A program made the translations under genes and the position numbers. Positions 8,598-17,369 of a stretch of 64,000 nucleotides of DNA are shown one piece after another (positions within the stretch are counted from its first letter, which is position 1; the number at the start of each line of letters is the position of its first letter). Source of the DNA: Paenibacillus sp. RC67 (GTDB taxonomy: Bacteria > Bacillota > Bacilli > Paenibacillales > NBRC-103111); NCBI RefSeq assembly GCF_030020805.1, contig NZ_CP125098.1:1716001-1780000 (forward strand), given 5' to 3'. Below the pieces are notes generated by a model. The model was not told the DNA's origin. It worked only from the letters and a program-made list of their open reading frames with translations, and searched no databases.

Positions 8598-8751
8598 GAC
8601 CATCCACTCCTCTTCATATTTCATTCACAATCGAAAGCTCGCCGCCATAGACAGTATGGTTTTTATAGAGGGGCTGGCTAACCTGTTCGAGCGATGCCTT
8701 TATCCCATTTGGGGAAGTTTAACCACCATGGGAATAATTCTCACATGACAT

Positions 8752-8792
8752 ATCATAGTTTGCGCGTTACATAAATGTCAATATAGTTTACA
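8752..8792 (-). promoter_or_regulatory. urtA promoter overlapping a GlnR/TnrA-type box
   Basis: TGTCA-ATATAGT-TTACA at 8776-8792 matches the GlnR/TnrA consensus TGTNA-N7-TNACA exactly. On the minus strand the box ends in TTGACA (8781-8776), which with TATGAT (8757-8752) and an 18-nt spacer makes a good sigma-A promoter reading into urtA. The predicted start of transcription is near 8745. Because the box covers the -35 element, repression or close activation by GlnR/TnrA is expected. Confidence 0.75.
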
Positions 8793-8901
8793 TAAAATTT
8801 TAGAAATGAATAAATTATCAGGTTTTCTTTTGTGTATTTATTCAGAAAATCATCATTTTGGGTAAAAATATGCATAATAACGGAAAATATAACCGGGTTA
8901 T

Positions 8902-8918
8902 TGTTATAAAATATAACA
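8902..8918 (+). promoter_or_regulatory. GlnR/TnrA-type box upstream of the ure promoter
   Basis: TGTTA-TAAAATA-TAACA is an exact match to TGTNA-N7-TNACA. Its centre (8910) is about 51 bp upstream of the predicted ureA transcription start, the usual position for activation by TnrA or GlnR. Confidence 0.8.
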
Positions 8919-8925
8919 TTATCAG

Positions 8926-8954
8926 TTTACATGAGATGGAATTGCGAATATAAT
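8926..8954 (+). promoter_or_regulatory. ureA sigma-A promoter
   Basis: TTTACA (8926-8931), a 17-nt spacer and TATAAT (8949-8954). The predicted start is near 8961, leaving a 72-nt leader before ureA. Confidence 0.75.
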
Positions 8955-8987
8955 AAACGAAAAGGTTCTTGAATATTCGTATTTTAA

Positions 8988-9004
8988 TGTTATATAAAGT
9001 AACA
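8988..9004 (+). promoter_or_regulatory. GlnR/TnrA-type box downstream of the ure promoter
   Basis: TGTTA-TATAAAG-TAACA is an exact consensus match inside the transcribed leader, centred at about +36 from the predicted start. A site in this position would act as a repressing roadblock. The spacing from the upstream box, centre to centre, is 86 bp. Confidence 0.75.
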
Positions 9005-9032
9005 TATGTTTTGATAAGGAGGACGCTTCATC

Positions 9033-9353
9033 ATGCATTTAACAGAAAGGGAAAAAGAAAAGCTGCTTATTACGGTAGCAGCCGATTTGGCAAGACGCAG
9101 GCTGCAGCGCGGAGTGAAGCTCAATTATCCGGAAAGCATTGCCTTGATCACATCTGAAATTTTGGAAGGGGCACGCGATGGACTGACGGTTGCTCAGCTA
9201 ATGCAGCATGGAACAAAAATATTATCAGCAGATCAAGTGATGGAGGGTGTGCCGGAAATGGTTCATGAGGTTCAAGTAGAAGCGACTTTTCCAGACGGCA
9301 CCAAGCTGGTCACCGTGCATCACCCCATCGTTTATAGAGCGAAGGGGGTTTGA
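9033..9353 (+). CDS. ureA: Urease subunit gamma UreA
   Basis: A 106-aa protein beginning [12 protein letters not shown], with [42 protein letters not shown] and the terminal HHPI block, all conserved in urease gamma subunits. With UreB and UreC it forms the cytoplasmic nickel enzyme that hydrolyses urea to ammonia and carbamate. AAGGAGG lies 12 nt before the ATG. It is the first gene of ureABCFGD, driven from the regulated divergent region. ureB begins 3 nt after its stop. Confidence 0.97.
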   Translation: MHLTEREKEKLLITVAADLARRRLQRGVKLNYPESIALITSEILEGARDGLTVAQLMQHGTKILSADQVMEGVPEMVHEVQVEATFPDGTKLVTVHHPIVYRAKGV

Positions 9354-9355
9354 AG

Positions 9356-9745
9356 ATGATTCCTGGCGAGTATCGTGTCCGTACGGGGGACATTGAATTG
9401 AATAAGGGAAAAAAGACCTTGAGGCTCTTTGTTACCAACAAAGGTGACAGACCTATTCAGGTAGGATCTCATTATCATTTCTTTGAAGTGAACCGCGGGC
9501 TTTCCTTTGATAGGGAGACAGCCTTCGGTATGAGGCTCGATATTCCTGCGGGTACGGCTGTAAGATTCGAGCCGGGCGAAGAAAAACCGGTGCAGCTTGT
9601 TGAATTGGGTGGAGAAAAGCTTTCTTACGGCTTAAACGGTTTGTCCAAAGGTAAGGCGGAACACGGTTCGATGTCCGAAGAAGTCAAGCAGCGATTGGAT
9701 GTATGGAAGGAGGGCCCGCTAACATATGGTGCAAATCAATCGTAA
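9356..9745 (+). CDS. ureB: Urease subunit beta UreB
   Basis: A 129-aa protein. MIPGEYRV, the [17 protein letters not shown] core and the [15 protein letters not shown] block are diagnostic of urease beta subunits. ATG 9356 is preferred because AAGGGGG lies 7 nt upstream; a TTG at 9350 also reads in frame but overlaps that spacer. The last 20 bases overlap the start of ureC, and the ureC ribosome binding site (AAGGAGG) lies inside this gene, so the two are coupled. Confidence 0.97.
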   Translation: MIPGEYRVRTGDIELNKGKKTLRLFVTNKGDRPIQVGSHYHFFEVNRGLSFDRETAFGMRLDIPAGTAVRFEPGEEKPVQLVELGGEKLSYGLNGLSKGKAEHGSMSEEVKQRLDVWKEGPLTYGANQS

Positions 9746-11501
9746 AGCTTATGCGCAGATGTTCGGCCCGACGATGGGAGATTCCGTACGATTGGCGGAT
9801 ACCGAGCTTTGGGCACAAATAGAGAAGGATTACACCGTCTTTGGAGATGAATGCAAGTTTGGCGGCGGTAAGGTTATTCGGGACGGGATGGGGCAGTCAA
9901 GCCGACATACTCGGGACGATGGCGTTCTGGATACGTTGATCACCAATGCTATCATCATTGACCATTGGGGTATCGTAAAAGCAGATATTGGAATTAAAGA
10001 TGGCATCATTGTTGGAATCGGCAAAGCAGGGAATCCGGATCTAATGGATGGTGTTCAACCGAATATGATCGTCGGAGCAGGAACGGAAGTGATAGCAGGT
10101 GAAGGTAAGATCATAACGGCCGGAGGTATTGATACGCATATTCATTATATATGTCCGCAGCAGATTGAGACGGCGCTCGCCTCTGGTGTAACAACTATGA
10201 TTGGTGGGGGGACGGGGCCAGCTGCGGGGACAAGCGCTACGACATGCACTCCCGGTGCTTGGCATATGTATCGCATGCTGGAGGCAGCGGAAGCGTTCCC
10301 GATGAACCTAGGGTTTACGGGAAAAGGGAATGCGGCTTTTGTAGAGCCATTGATAGAGCAGGTCGAAGCGGGAGCAATCGGGTTAAAGCTGCATGAAGAT
10401 TGGGGGACGACTCCTGCGGCTATCGATGCTTGTCTTAGAGTAGCCGATCGCTTTGACGTTCAAGTAGCTATTCATACCGATACATTGAATGAGTCCGGCT
10501 TTGTGGAGGATACGTTGGCAACCATTGGCGGCAGGACCATCCATACGTATCATACGGAAGGTGCCGGTGGTGGCCACGCCCCAGATATCATTAAAGCAGC
10601 AGCGGAGTCCAATGTGCTGCCTTCCTCCACGAATCCAACCCGACCGTATACGATCAATACGGTTGAGGAACATCTGGATATGCTGATGGTGTGCCATCAT
10701 CTGGACAGCCGCATTCCTGAAGACGTTGCCTTCGCGGATTCGCGTATACGCCCCGAAACGATCGCGGCGGAAGATATTCTCCACGATATGGGCGTGTTCA
10801 GCATGTTAAGCTCCGATTCGCAGGCTATGGGCAGGGTTGGTGAAGTTATTCTCCGCACGTGGCAGACGGCAGATAAGATGAAGAAACAGCGCGGCTACCT
10901 GTCAGCGCCGGATGAACCATCAGCAGAAGCGCATGGCCAGGGGGTCACATCAGGTCATTCGACTGAGCAGGTTTCCTTCGAACAGGATAATTTCCGAATT
11001 AAGCGCTATGTGGCCAAATATACGATCAATCCCGCGATTACTCACGGCGTAGCGCACCTCGTCGGTTCCGTTGAGGTAGGGAAGCTGGCGGATCTAGTCG
11101 TATGGAGCCCGATGTTCTTTGGGATCAAACCAGAGCTTGTGCTCAAGGGTGGTTTGATCGCTTACGCGCAAATGGGCGATCCGAACGCTTCCATTCCGAC
11201 ACCGCAGCCGGTGTTCGGTCGACCGATGTTCGGGTCTTTCGGCAAGGCACTGAATCACTGCATTACGTTCGTATCGCAAGCAGCCTTCGATAAGGGCGTT
11301 CATAACGAGCTGGGTTTGCAGAAGCGAATCGAGCCGGTGAAGAACTGCCGAACTGTTACGAAGCAAGACATGATTCATAATGGAGAAACACCGAGAATTG
11401 ATGTGAACCCCGAAACCTATGTAGTGAAGGTGGACGGTAACGTAATTACGTGTGAGCCTGCTCAGGAGCTGCCGATGGCGCAGCGGTATTTCTTATTCTA
11501 A
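9726..11501 (+). CDS. ureC: Urease catalytic subunit alpha UreC
   Basis: A 591-aa amidohydrolase. The two-nickel site ligands are visible: HIH in GGIDTHIHY near residue 137, the carbamylated Lys in GLKLHEDWG near 220, His in [10 protein letters not shown] and GAGGGHAPD, and Asp in SSDSQAMGR. The flap and catalytic His lie in [14 protein letters not shown]. All expected catalytic residues are present, so the enzyme should be active if the nickel-loading proteins work. It is slightly longer than the usual ~570 residues. It sits in the ureABC core of the operon with a 36-bp gap to ureF. Confidence 0.97.
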   Translation: MVQINRKAYAQMFGPTMGDSVRLADTELWAQIEKDYTVFGDECKFGGGKVIRDGMGQSSRHTRDDGVLDTLITNAIIIDHWGIVKADIGIKDGIIVGIGKAGNPDLMDGVQPNMIVGAGTEVIAGEGKIITAGGIDTHIHYICPQQIETALASGVTTMIGGGTGPAAGTSATTCTPGAWHMYRMLEAAEAFPMNLGFTGKGNAAFVEPLIEQVEAGAIGLKLHEDWGTTPAAIDACLRVADRFDVQVAIHTDTLNESGFVEDTLATIGGRTIHTYHTEGAGGGHAPDIIKAAAESNVLPSSTNPTRPYTINTVEEHLDMLMVCHHLDSRIPEDVAFADSRIRPETIAAEDILHDMGVFSMLSSDSQAMGRVGEVILRTWQTADKMKKQRGYLSAPDEPSAEAHGQGVTSGHSTEQVSFEQDNFRIKRYVAKYTINPAITHGVAHLVGSVEVGKLADLVVWSPMFFGIKPELVLKGGLIAYAQMGDPNASIPTPQPVFGRPMFGSFGKALNHCITFVSQAAFDKGVHNELGLQKRIEPVKNCRTVTKQDMIHNGETPRIDVNPETYVVKVDGNVITCEPAQELPMAQRYFLF

Positions 11502-11537
11502 CAAGGAACTACCATAACGCAGGAGGAGGAATCGCAC

Positions 11538-12242
11538 ATGCAGACTGACAAGTCCGCGACATCATGGCTCTCCTACGTGCAGCTTCTGGATTCCGCTTTG
11601 CCCATCGGCGGATTCTCCCATTCTTTTGGCTTGGAGACCCTTGTGCAGTTGGGAGCTGTGCAGAAGCCGGAGCAGCTTCAACAATATATTGAAACGATGC
11701 TCAAGCAGAGTTGGGCTCCGGTCGATGCCCTCGCGGTCAAAGCAGTGTATTTATATGCTCCTAAACAGGATTGGCCGTCATTATGGAAGGTCGATCAGAT
11801 ACAGCATGTACAGCGTGCAGCGTTAGAGACGAGAGAAGGCGTACTCAAAATGGGACGGAGGCTGAATCAATTAGCCAAAGCAATCCACCCAGAGCTTCCA
11901 TGGGAGCCACTCCAGGAATCGATCCGAACGAAGCAATGCTTCGGTACCCATCCCCTGATTCATGGATGGATCAGCTATCATCTGCAGGTGCCGCTGGATA
12001 TGGCTGCTGAAGGGTATTTGTACACTTGCACGATGACTTCTATTAATAGTGGTCTGAGATTGATGTCGATAGGTCAGACCGAAGGACAGCGAATGCTTGC
12101 TCAATTGCTGCCTGTCATTTCATGTGCTTGGCAGGATGTAAGGCATCTCGATCCGTATGAGGACGGATATGCCAATGTTCCTTCCGCTGAAATAGCCATG
12201 ATGCGCCACGAGTCGCTCTATTCTCGATTATTTATGTCGTAA
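11538..12242 (+). CDS. ureF: Urease accessory protein UreF
   Basis: A 234-aa all-helical accessory protein. LQLLDSALPIGGFSHS (as VQLLDSALPIGGFSHSFG), the LE-T-V block that follows, and the C-terminal DxRHLDPYEDGYANVPSAEIAMMRHE region resemble UreF. It binds apo-urease with UreD and regulates the UreG GTPase during nickel insertion. CAGGAGGAGG lies 8 nt before the ATG. ureE, usually located before ureF, is absent from this operon. Confidence 0.93.
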   Translation: MQTDKSATSWLSYVQLLDSALPIGGFSHSFGLETLVQLGAVQKPEQLQQYIETMLKQSWAPVDALAVKAVYLYAPKQDWPSLWKVDQIQHVQRAALETREGVLKMGRRLNQLAKAIHPELPWEPLQESIRTKQCFGTHPLIHGWISYHLQVPLDMAAEGYLYTCTMTSINSGLRLMSIGQTEGQRMLAQLLPVISCAWQDVRHLDPYEDGYANVPSAEIAMMRHESLYSRLFMS

Positions 12243-12283
12243 CTATTTATCATTTGTTCATTATATAAAAGGAGGCAACGCCT

Positions 12284-12945
12284 ATGTGTCAAGGAGGAAC
12301 GCATCACCACCATCAATGGGAAACACCCAAGCATACCCATCATGAACGCCCGATGAGAATCGGAATCGGAGGACCTGTAGGCTCCGGTAAAACCGCTTTA
12401 GTGGAGCGCCTGGCCCGCAAATTGAACGATAAATACAGCATCGCAGTTATTACGAACGATATTTATACGAAGGAGGATGCTAACATTCTTATACGTTCGG
12501 AGGCTTTGCCTGCGGAACGGATTATCGGTGTGGAAACCGGAGGATGCCCGCATACGGCAATTCGCGAAGATGCGTCAATGAACTTCGAGGCTATCGAAGA
12601 GCTGGAGGCTCGGTTCTCCCACTTGGATATTATCTTTATTGAAAGCGGCGGTGATAATCTGGCTGCTGCGTTCAGCCCGGAGTTGGTAGATCGCTTCATC
12701 TATATTATCGATGTGGCGCAGGAGAGAAGATTCCGCGCAAAGGCGGCCCAGGCATCATCCGATCCGATATGCTGGTTATCAATAAAATCGATTTGGCTCC
12801 TTATGTCGGCGCCAGTCTGGCTGTCATGGAAGAAGACACGTTGAAAATGCGCGGAGACCGCCCATTCGTATTTTCCAATCTGTTCGGCGGTCAGGGACTT
12901 GACGATATCGTCGCATGGATCGAAAAGGAATATCGTCATGCCTAG
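12284..12945 (+). pseudogene. ureG: Urease accessory GTPase UreG, one-base frameshift
   Basis: The first frame encodes a His-rich N-terminus ([15 protein letters not shown]), P-loop [31 protein letters not shown] and [18 protein letters not shown], ending in IIDVAQ. After that point the correct continuation ([24 protein letters not shown] and onward to the stop at 12943-12945) lies in another frame. One G is missing near 12720-12723 (CAGGAGAG where CAGGGAGAG is expected). Restored, the protein would be about 220 aa. UreG provides GTP-dependent nickel delivery. Loss of the C-terminal third, including the NKxD guanine-specificity motif, would inactivate it unless this is a sequencing error. Confidence 0.9.
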
Positions 12946-13807
12946 AGTAACCGGCCGTGTAGCTGCCTCGTTTACCGATGTGGACGGGGTAACACGGCTC
13001 GGAGACCGATATCATTCCTATCCGCTTAAAATTGCTAAAGCATTCTCATTTGATGAAGGTCAACTGGGGATCTATATGATGGATGCTTCCCCAGGCATTA
13101 TGTCCGGAGACGCGTATGAGCTGGAATGGCGCTTTGGGGAAAATACGAAAGCATTTATTACGAATCAGTCTTACACGAAGGTACATCCTATGCTTTGTGA
13201 TGCTGAGGGGGGTTATTCTGACGGGCCTAGCCAGCAGATTCAGAGACTTCACCTTTCACGAGGCAGCTATGTCGAGTATTTGCCGGAGCCGTTAATGCTG
13301 TATAAAGACGCTAGCTTTGACAGTCGTACGGAAATTAGGATGGAGAATGATTCGACACTGCTCATCTCTGAGGTTGTATGCCCGGGACGAACGCAACGAG
13401 GAGAGCTTTTTCAATACCTTCAGTATAAGAACGAGTTCACCGTTTATTATGAGAATGAATTAATTTATTGCGCCAAGCAAAGGATAGAGCCTAGCATGCA
13501 GCGGCTTCAACATATTGGTGGTTGGGAAAACTACACGCATTACGGGACACTGTACGTGTTCTCCGAGCGTGCTGATATCGTATTCGCCGATGCATTGAGA
13601 GATTATTTGGACAAAGTCGTTACTGACGATCTAGTGTCTAGCGGCGGATCAGCATTATATTATGGCATAAGCCGGACATACAAATACGGTATTCTCGTAT
13701 CGGTAATGGGAGTAAAGGTATATGAATTACAGGAATTTCTGGAAAGAGCCTGGAAATTCGCCCGAGGTCGGTTGTTCTCTGGGGATCCATTTGTTGTACG
13801 TAAATAA
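12938..13807 (+). CDS. ureD: Urease accessory protein UreD (UreH)
   Basis: A 289-aa protein starting [12 protein letters not shown] at an ATG that overlaps the end of ureG (ATGCCTAG). Conserved UreD features include [20 protein letters not shown], the [11 protein letters not shown] strand and [22 protein letters not shown]. UreD is the scaffold that binds apo-urease and recruits UreF and UreG. AAGGAA lies 7 nt upstream of the ATG. Coupling to ureG means the frameshift in ureG could also lower UreD translation. A terminator follows at 13866. Confidence 0.92.
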   Translation: MPRVTGRVAASFTDVDGVTRLGDRYHSYPLKIAKAFSFDEGQLGIYMMDASPGIMSGDAYELEWRFGENTKAFITNQSYTKVHPMLCDAEGGYSDGPSQQIQRLHLSRGSYVEYLPEPLMLYKDASFDSRTEIRMENDSTLLISEVVCPGRTQRGELFQYLQYKNEFTVYYENELIYCAKQRIEPSMQRLQHIGGWENYTHYGTLYVFSERADIVFADALRDYLDKVVTDDLVSSGGSALYYGISRTYKYGILVSVMGVKVYELQEFLERAWKFARGRLFSGDPFVVRK

Positions 13808-13865
13808 TAGAGAATGGGGTCGCTCCAGTTGGCTCACAGGATGTCGAAAAAACCAAGAATGGCCG

Positions 13866-13891
13866 TGAGTCACAAAAGTGACTCATTTTTT
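13866..13891 (+). terminator. Terminator of the ure operon
   Basis: TGAGTCAC-AAAA-GTGACTCA is a perfect 8-bp stem followed by six Ts, 58 bp after the ureD stop. Confidence 0.88.
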
Positions 13892-13964
13892 ATTGCCTAT
13901 AATGGGTTTTATAAGGAGCTTAAGGATATATATCGACAATATTTTGAACTCCGGGTCTACTTTG

Positions 13965-13993
13965 TTGTCAAATGGGTTCCGTGTTGATATTAT
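13965..13993 (+). promoter_or_regulatory. ctaB promoter
   Basis: TTGTCA (13965-13970), a 17-nt spacer and TATTAT (13988-13993). The resulting leader of about 85 nt contains a 6-bp hairpin GGAGGA/TCCTCC at 14008-14027 that hides a second AGGAGG-like motif; no T-run follows it. Confidence 0.6.
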
Positions 13994-14085
13994 TAAGAGG
14001 ACAAATCGGAGGACATTAGGTTCCTCCTTCATCTTTGTTTGAACATATAAGTTTTCTTACGGGGAAACTTTAAGGGGGCTATAAT

Positions 14086-15036
14086 GTGGAAGAGCGAATG
14101 AGGCTTGACCTTCCGTCGGATGGGATAGCAGCGGCGTCGGAAACACAACTGGAGACCACTCAACATGAACCCGTTACTTGGAGAGATTTTGTACAGCTTG
14201 CCAAACCGGGTATTATTTTTTCAAATTCCATTACGGCATTCGGCGGGTTCTGGGTTGCTTCCGGATGGAATGTCAACTGGCTTCAACTTCTGTATACAAT
14301 GATCGGAACAGCCTTGGTTATGGCTTCTGGTTGTGTACTCAATAACTATTTGGACCGGGACATGGATATCAAAATGGCACGTACACAGAAGCGTGCATTG
14401 GCGACCGGTAAAATTTCTCCGCAAGTGGTGCTGACCTACGGCATCATTTTGGGAGTCATTGGTTTGTCGGGGCTATGGCTTCTCGTCAATCCGATGTCTG
14501 CGCTTCTCGGTATGATCGGGTTATTCGTTTATGTATGGATCTATACGGCATGGTTTAAACGCACTTCCGTATGGAGCACCTTTGTAGGCAGCTTCTCAGG
14601 AGCTGTGCCTCCGGTAATCGGCTACTGTGCTGTTCATCCGACACTCGATGCGGGAGCTTTGATTTTGTTCGGTATTTTGTTCTTGTGGCAGCCGCCGCAC
14701 TTCTGGGCACTGGGTATCCGTCGTATGGAAGAGTACCGTGCTGCAGGATTTCCGCTGCTACCTGTTGTAAGAGGGACCTATGTAACTAAGATCAGTATGA
14801 TGCGCTATATCGTATTGCTTGTACCTGTATCATTGCTGCTTTATGTTTACGGCTATGTGAATGTTTTCTTTTTCATTGCCGCTGTGATTATGGGCTTGTA
14901 CTGGGCATTCCTTTCCATGAAGGGCTTTAAAGCAGAAGATGAAGTATTATGGGCGAAAAAGACGTTTATTTACTCCATTAACTATTTGACGCTGCTGTTC
15001 ATTATCATGGTTATTACAACAGTGAAACAAGGATAA
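14086..15036 (+). CDS. ctaB: Protoheme IX farnesyltransferase (heme O synthase) CtaB
   Basis: A 316-aa membrane prenyltransferase of the UbiA superfamily with about eight to nine hydrophobic segments. The first Asp-rich motif NNYLDRDMDIKM and the AWFKRTSVWSTFVG / SGAVPPVIGY block typical of heme O synthases are present, as is LWQPPHFWALGIRR. It converts heme B to heme O for cytochrome oxidases. GTG 14086 is chosen because AAGGGGG lies 7 nt upstream. Its partner ctaA is 46 kb downstream in this window (61198), so the two heme A genes are not adjacent here. Confidence 0.95.
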   Translation: MEERMRLDLPSDGIAAASETQLETTQHEPVTWRDFVQLAKPGIIFSNSITAFGGFWVASGWNVNWLQLLYTMIGTALVMASGCVLNNYLDRDMDIKMARTQKRALATGKISPQVVLTYGIILGVIGLSGLWLLVNPMSALLGMIGLFVYVWIYTAWFKRTSVWSTFVGSFSGAVPPVIGYCAVHPTLDAGALILFGILFLWQPPHFWALGIRRMEEYRAAGFPLLPVVRGTYVTKISMMRYIVLLVPVSLLLYVYGYVNVFFFIAAVIMGLYWAFLSMKGFKAEDEVLWAKKTFIYSINYLTLLFIIMVITTVKQG

Positions 15037-15070
15037 TGTGGCGGGAGTTTAGGTGAAATAAAGTGACTAA

Positions 15071-15098
15071 TCCCATGGCAACATGGGATATTTTTTTT
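15071..15098 (+). terminator. Terminator after ctaB
   Basis: TCCCATG-GCAA-CATGGGA followed by TATTTTTTTT. It lies upstream of the ribosome binding site of the SCO1-like gene, so ctaB transcription would be at least partly ended here. Confidence 0.82.
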
Positions 15099-15119
15099 GA
15101 AGAAAGTGGGAGATCGACG

Positions 15120-15734
15120 GTGAATGCAAAAGCTCAAAGTAACGTGTTTAAAATTGTAACCATGGTCATTCTTTTGGCTATGATCGGAACGTTCGGTTAC
15201 ATGCTATTAAAAGGCAAGGAAGAAAAGATGGGTGTCATTAAAAAAGCTCCCGATTTCAAGCTTGAAAATATAGATGGCAAGCAAGTAGGCTTAACGGACC
15301 TGCAAGGAAAGTCGAAGCTGATTTATTTCTTCTTCTCTACGTGCCCGGATGTTTGCCCACCTACTACCTATTCGCTTTCCAAAGTACAGGATGAGCTTGT
15401 GAAAAAAGGTGTTTTTGGAGATAAAACAGCCATCGTATCTATTTCCTTCGATCCTACTAAGGATACGGTTGCTCAATTGAAGGAATTTTCCGGACGTTAT
15501 CACGCGGATCCGAAGGGCTGGTATTTCCTGCGGGGGGATGAAGCGGCAACAATGGATTTAGCTAATAAATTCGGTGTTATGGTTGTCAAAGATCAGCAAG
15601 GAAACTTTACTCATAATAACGTCATTCTCCTTGTTGACAAAAAAGGTGATTTACGGACCTATTACAACGGTAACGACGCCGATCTTAATATAGATAAAAT
15701 TGCCCAGGATATGATCACGCTCAGCAAAGAATAG
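15120..15734 (+). CDS. SCO1/SenC family copper chaperone
   Basis: A 204-aa membrane-anchored thioredoxin-fold protein. It has an N-terminal transmembrane segment (residues 9-29), then APDFKLENIDGKQVGLTDL, copper-binding CxxxC in FFFSTCPDVCPPT, and a conserved His in FTHNNVILLVD. It delivers copper to the CuA site of cytochrome c oxidase, consistent with its place beside ctaB. GTG 15120 after GTGGGAG is chosen because a longer frame from 15063 would be translated through the ctaB terminator hairpin. The gene is therefore best seen as partly independent of ctaB. Confidence 0.9.
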   Translation: MNAKAQSNVFKIVTMVILLAMIGTFGYMLLKGKEEKMGVIKKAPDFKLENIDGKQVGLTDLQGKSKLIYFFFSTCPDVCPPTTYSLSKVQDELVKKGVFGDKTAIVSISFDPTKDTVAQLKEFSGRYHADPKGWYFLRGDEAATMDLANKFGVMVVKDQQGNFTHNNVILLVDKKGDLRTYYNGNDADLNIDKIAQDMITLSKE

Positions 15735-15755
15735 TTCGGAATTAAGGAGCTAAGG

Positions 15756-16679
15756 ATGACGTATTTTACTCACATCTTAATGAACAATGTGATCCCGCTG
15801 TCGGTTATGATCGCTCTGGGAGCTATTTTGTACCGAGCGTTTAAGCTGGATATCAAAACCTTGTCAAAGCTTAATTTCTATTTATTTTCACCTGCACTTG
15901 TATTTAAAATGCTATATGAATCGACGTTGACGTTTGGGCTATTGGTCCAAACGCTTGCTTTTTTTATTTTATTTTTTATCGCCATGTTTATTTTGGTTGA
16001 AGTGGTTATCCGGTGGAGAGGCTATAAGGGTGGAATGGTGCCAGCCATGCGCAACAGCGTTATTTTTTATAATAGCGCCAATTATGCGATTCCCCTCAAC
16101 CAGCTTGTCTTTGTCGGGGATGCGTTTACACTCTCTATCCAGATCATCATTATGATGATGCAAAATTTGCTGCCCAATACATATGGCATTTACAGTGTCA
16201 ACGCCCACAAGAAGGATACGAGGCAGACGTTGAAAACGATTCTATCCCTGCCGGTGATTTATATGATCCCACTGGCCTTCGTAATGCGTTGGCTGCACAT
16301 ACCGGTGCCGGAACCGATCTATGCACCAATCAATTATGTTTCCAATGCCTTCATAGCTACAGCGCTCATAACGCTGGGCGTTCAGCTAGGCAGTATGAAA
16401 TGGAAGCTAAAGCTATCCGATGTTGTGCTGTCGAACGTACTGCGTTTATTGATAGGGCCGACAGTCGGGTTCGCCATTGTCAGTATGATGGGGATTCACG
16501 GCGTTATGGCTCAAGCGCTTGTGTTATCGTGTTCTGTACCTACTTCGTTAAGTAGTGTTTTAATTGCTGTGGAGTATGATAATGAGCCTGAATTTTCCTC
16601 TCAGGCGGTGTTTTCTTCGACGATACTTAGTATTTTTACTGTGACACTGGTCATCTACTTGATGAAGTTCATCGCTTAG
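15756..16679 (+). CDS. AEC family transporter (auxin efflux carrier type)
   Basis: A 307-aa protein with about ten membrane segments. The N-terminal SVMIALGAILYRAFKLDIKTL block, the NSANYAIPLNQL segment in helix 4 and the VPTSLSSVLIAVEYDNEPEF motif near the C-terminus fit the AEC/PIN-like family. It probably moves a small organic anion or efflux substrate; the substrate is unknown. AAGGAG precedes the ATG by 8 nt, 21 bp after the SCO1 stop, so it is probably cotranscribed with the copper chaperone, although no functional link is known. Confidence 0.88.
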   Translation: MTYFTHILMNNVIPLSVMIALGAILYRAFKLDIKTLSKLNFYLFSPALVFKMLYESTLTFGLLVQTLAFFILFFIAMFILVEVVIRWRGYKGGMVPAMRNSVIFYNSANYAIPLNQLVFVGDAFTLSIQIIIMMMQNLLPNTYGIYSVNAHKKDTRQTLKTILSLPVIYMIPLAFVMRWLHIPVPEPIYAPINYVSNAFIATALITLGVQLGSMKWKLKLSDVVLSNVLRLLIGPTVGFAIVSMMGIHGVMAQALVLSCSVPTSLSSVLIAVEYDNEPEFSSQAVFSSTILSIFTVTLVIYLMKFIA

Positions 16680-16702
16680 GACGAATAATACAATCATGTA
16701 AT

Positions 16703-17071
16703 TTAAATAGAAGTAGGATAGCCTAAGGCCGGATCCTGTGGAGGGTATATAATGTACTCTTCCAGACCGGCTTTTTCTAATTGCTGAATTAAATATTCGT
16801 CCGGCGTACCTTCCACACCAGCATAGCCTCGCCGAGTATAGATTTGTTCAGCATCGGGGAATGTGTCCCTCAGAATGCCCCGTATTTTTTTGCCGGATGA
16901 ATCATTGTCGGTGAACAGATAGACGTCGCTAGTACCGACTTTTTTCTTTAAATCCTCCAGCCGATCCGTGTTAAGCGATCCGAATGTGCACAAGATGGTT
17001 ACTTCCTCTAATAAAAGCCGACGCAGCCGGCTCTTGTCGTTTTTACCTTCTACAATAATAGCTATAGTCAT
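16703..17071 (-). CDS. Small Toprim domain protein
   Basis: A 122-aa protein with Toprim motifs: N-terminal IIVEGKND (catalytic Glu) and LFTDNDSSGKKIR (DxD-type Asp pair). It resembles the stand-alone Toprim proteins related to RNase M5 and DnaG catalytic folds, which act on nucleic acid phosphodiesters. No other domain is present and the biological role is not established. AGGAGG lies 7 nt before the ATG. It is convergent with the AEC gene with only 23 bp between them; no clear terminator is seen in that gap. Confidence 0.8.
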   Translation of the reverse strand: MTIAIIVEGKNDKSRLRRLLLEEVTILCTFGSLNTDRLEDLKKKVGTSDVYLFTDNDSSGKKIRGILRDTFPDAEQIYTRRGYAGVEGTPDEYLIQQLEKAGLEEYIIYPPQDPALGYPTSI

Positions 17072-17250
17072 CCAGTTACCTCCTGATCCCCAATAATTTC
17101 GACTACTTCTGTAGTATATCCAGTTTTATTATGGGTTCCAAGTACAAAGAATGCCAGTAATTTCCCAGGAAATGTCGAATAAACAGATGAGAGGGGTAAC
17201 GGGTCTTGTGTCTTAAAAGTGGATTCACTGGGAATTATAACGACCAATGG

Positions 17251-17303
17251 TTGACGAAAGCTGCTAGTTTGTATTATACTTAATTCAGTAACTATAAAAT
17301 AGT
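17251..17303 (+). promoter_or_regulatory. Pirin gene promoter with palindromic operator candidate
   Basis: TTGACG (17251-17256), an 18-nt spacer and TATACT (17275-17280). It is followed at 17291-17303 by the perfect palindrome ACTAT-AAA-ATAGT. A related TTATAAATAGTTAG occurs just before the ribosome binding site near 17341. The layout suggests a repressor site just downstream of the -10, perhaps for a MarR/DUF24-type redox regulator; that identity is an inference. The rest of 17072-17369 shows no gene. Confidence 0.55.
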
Positions 17304-17369
17304 AAGTTATTAACGAGTATCGATTATCATTTTTACATTAGTTATAAATAGTTAGAAGGAGGACTACAC

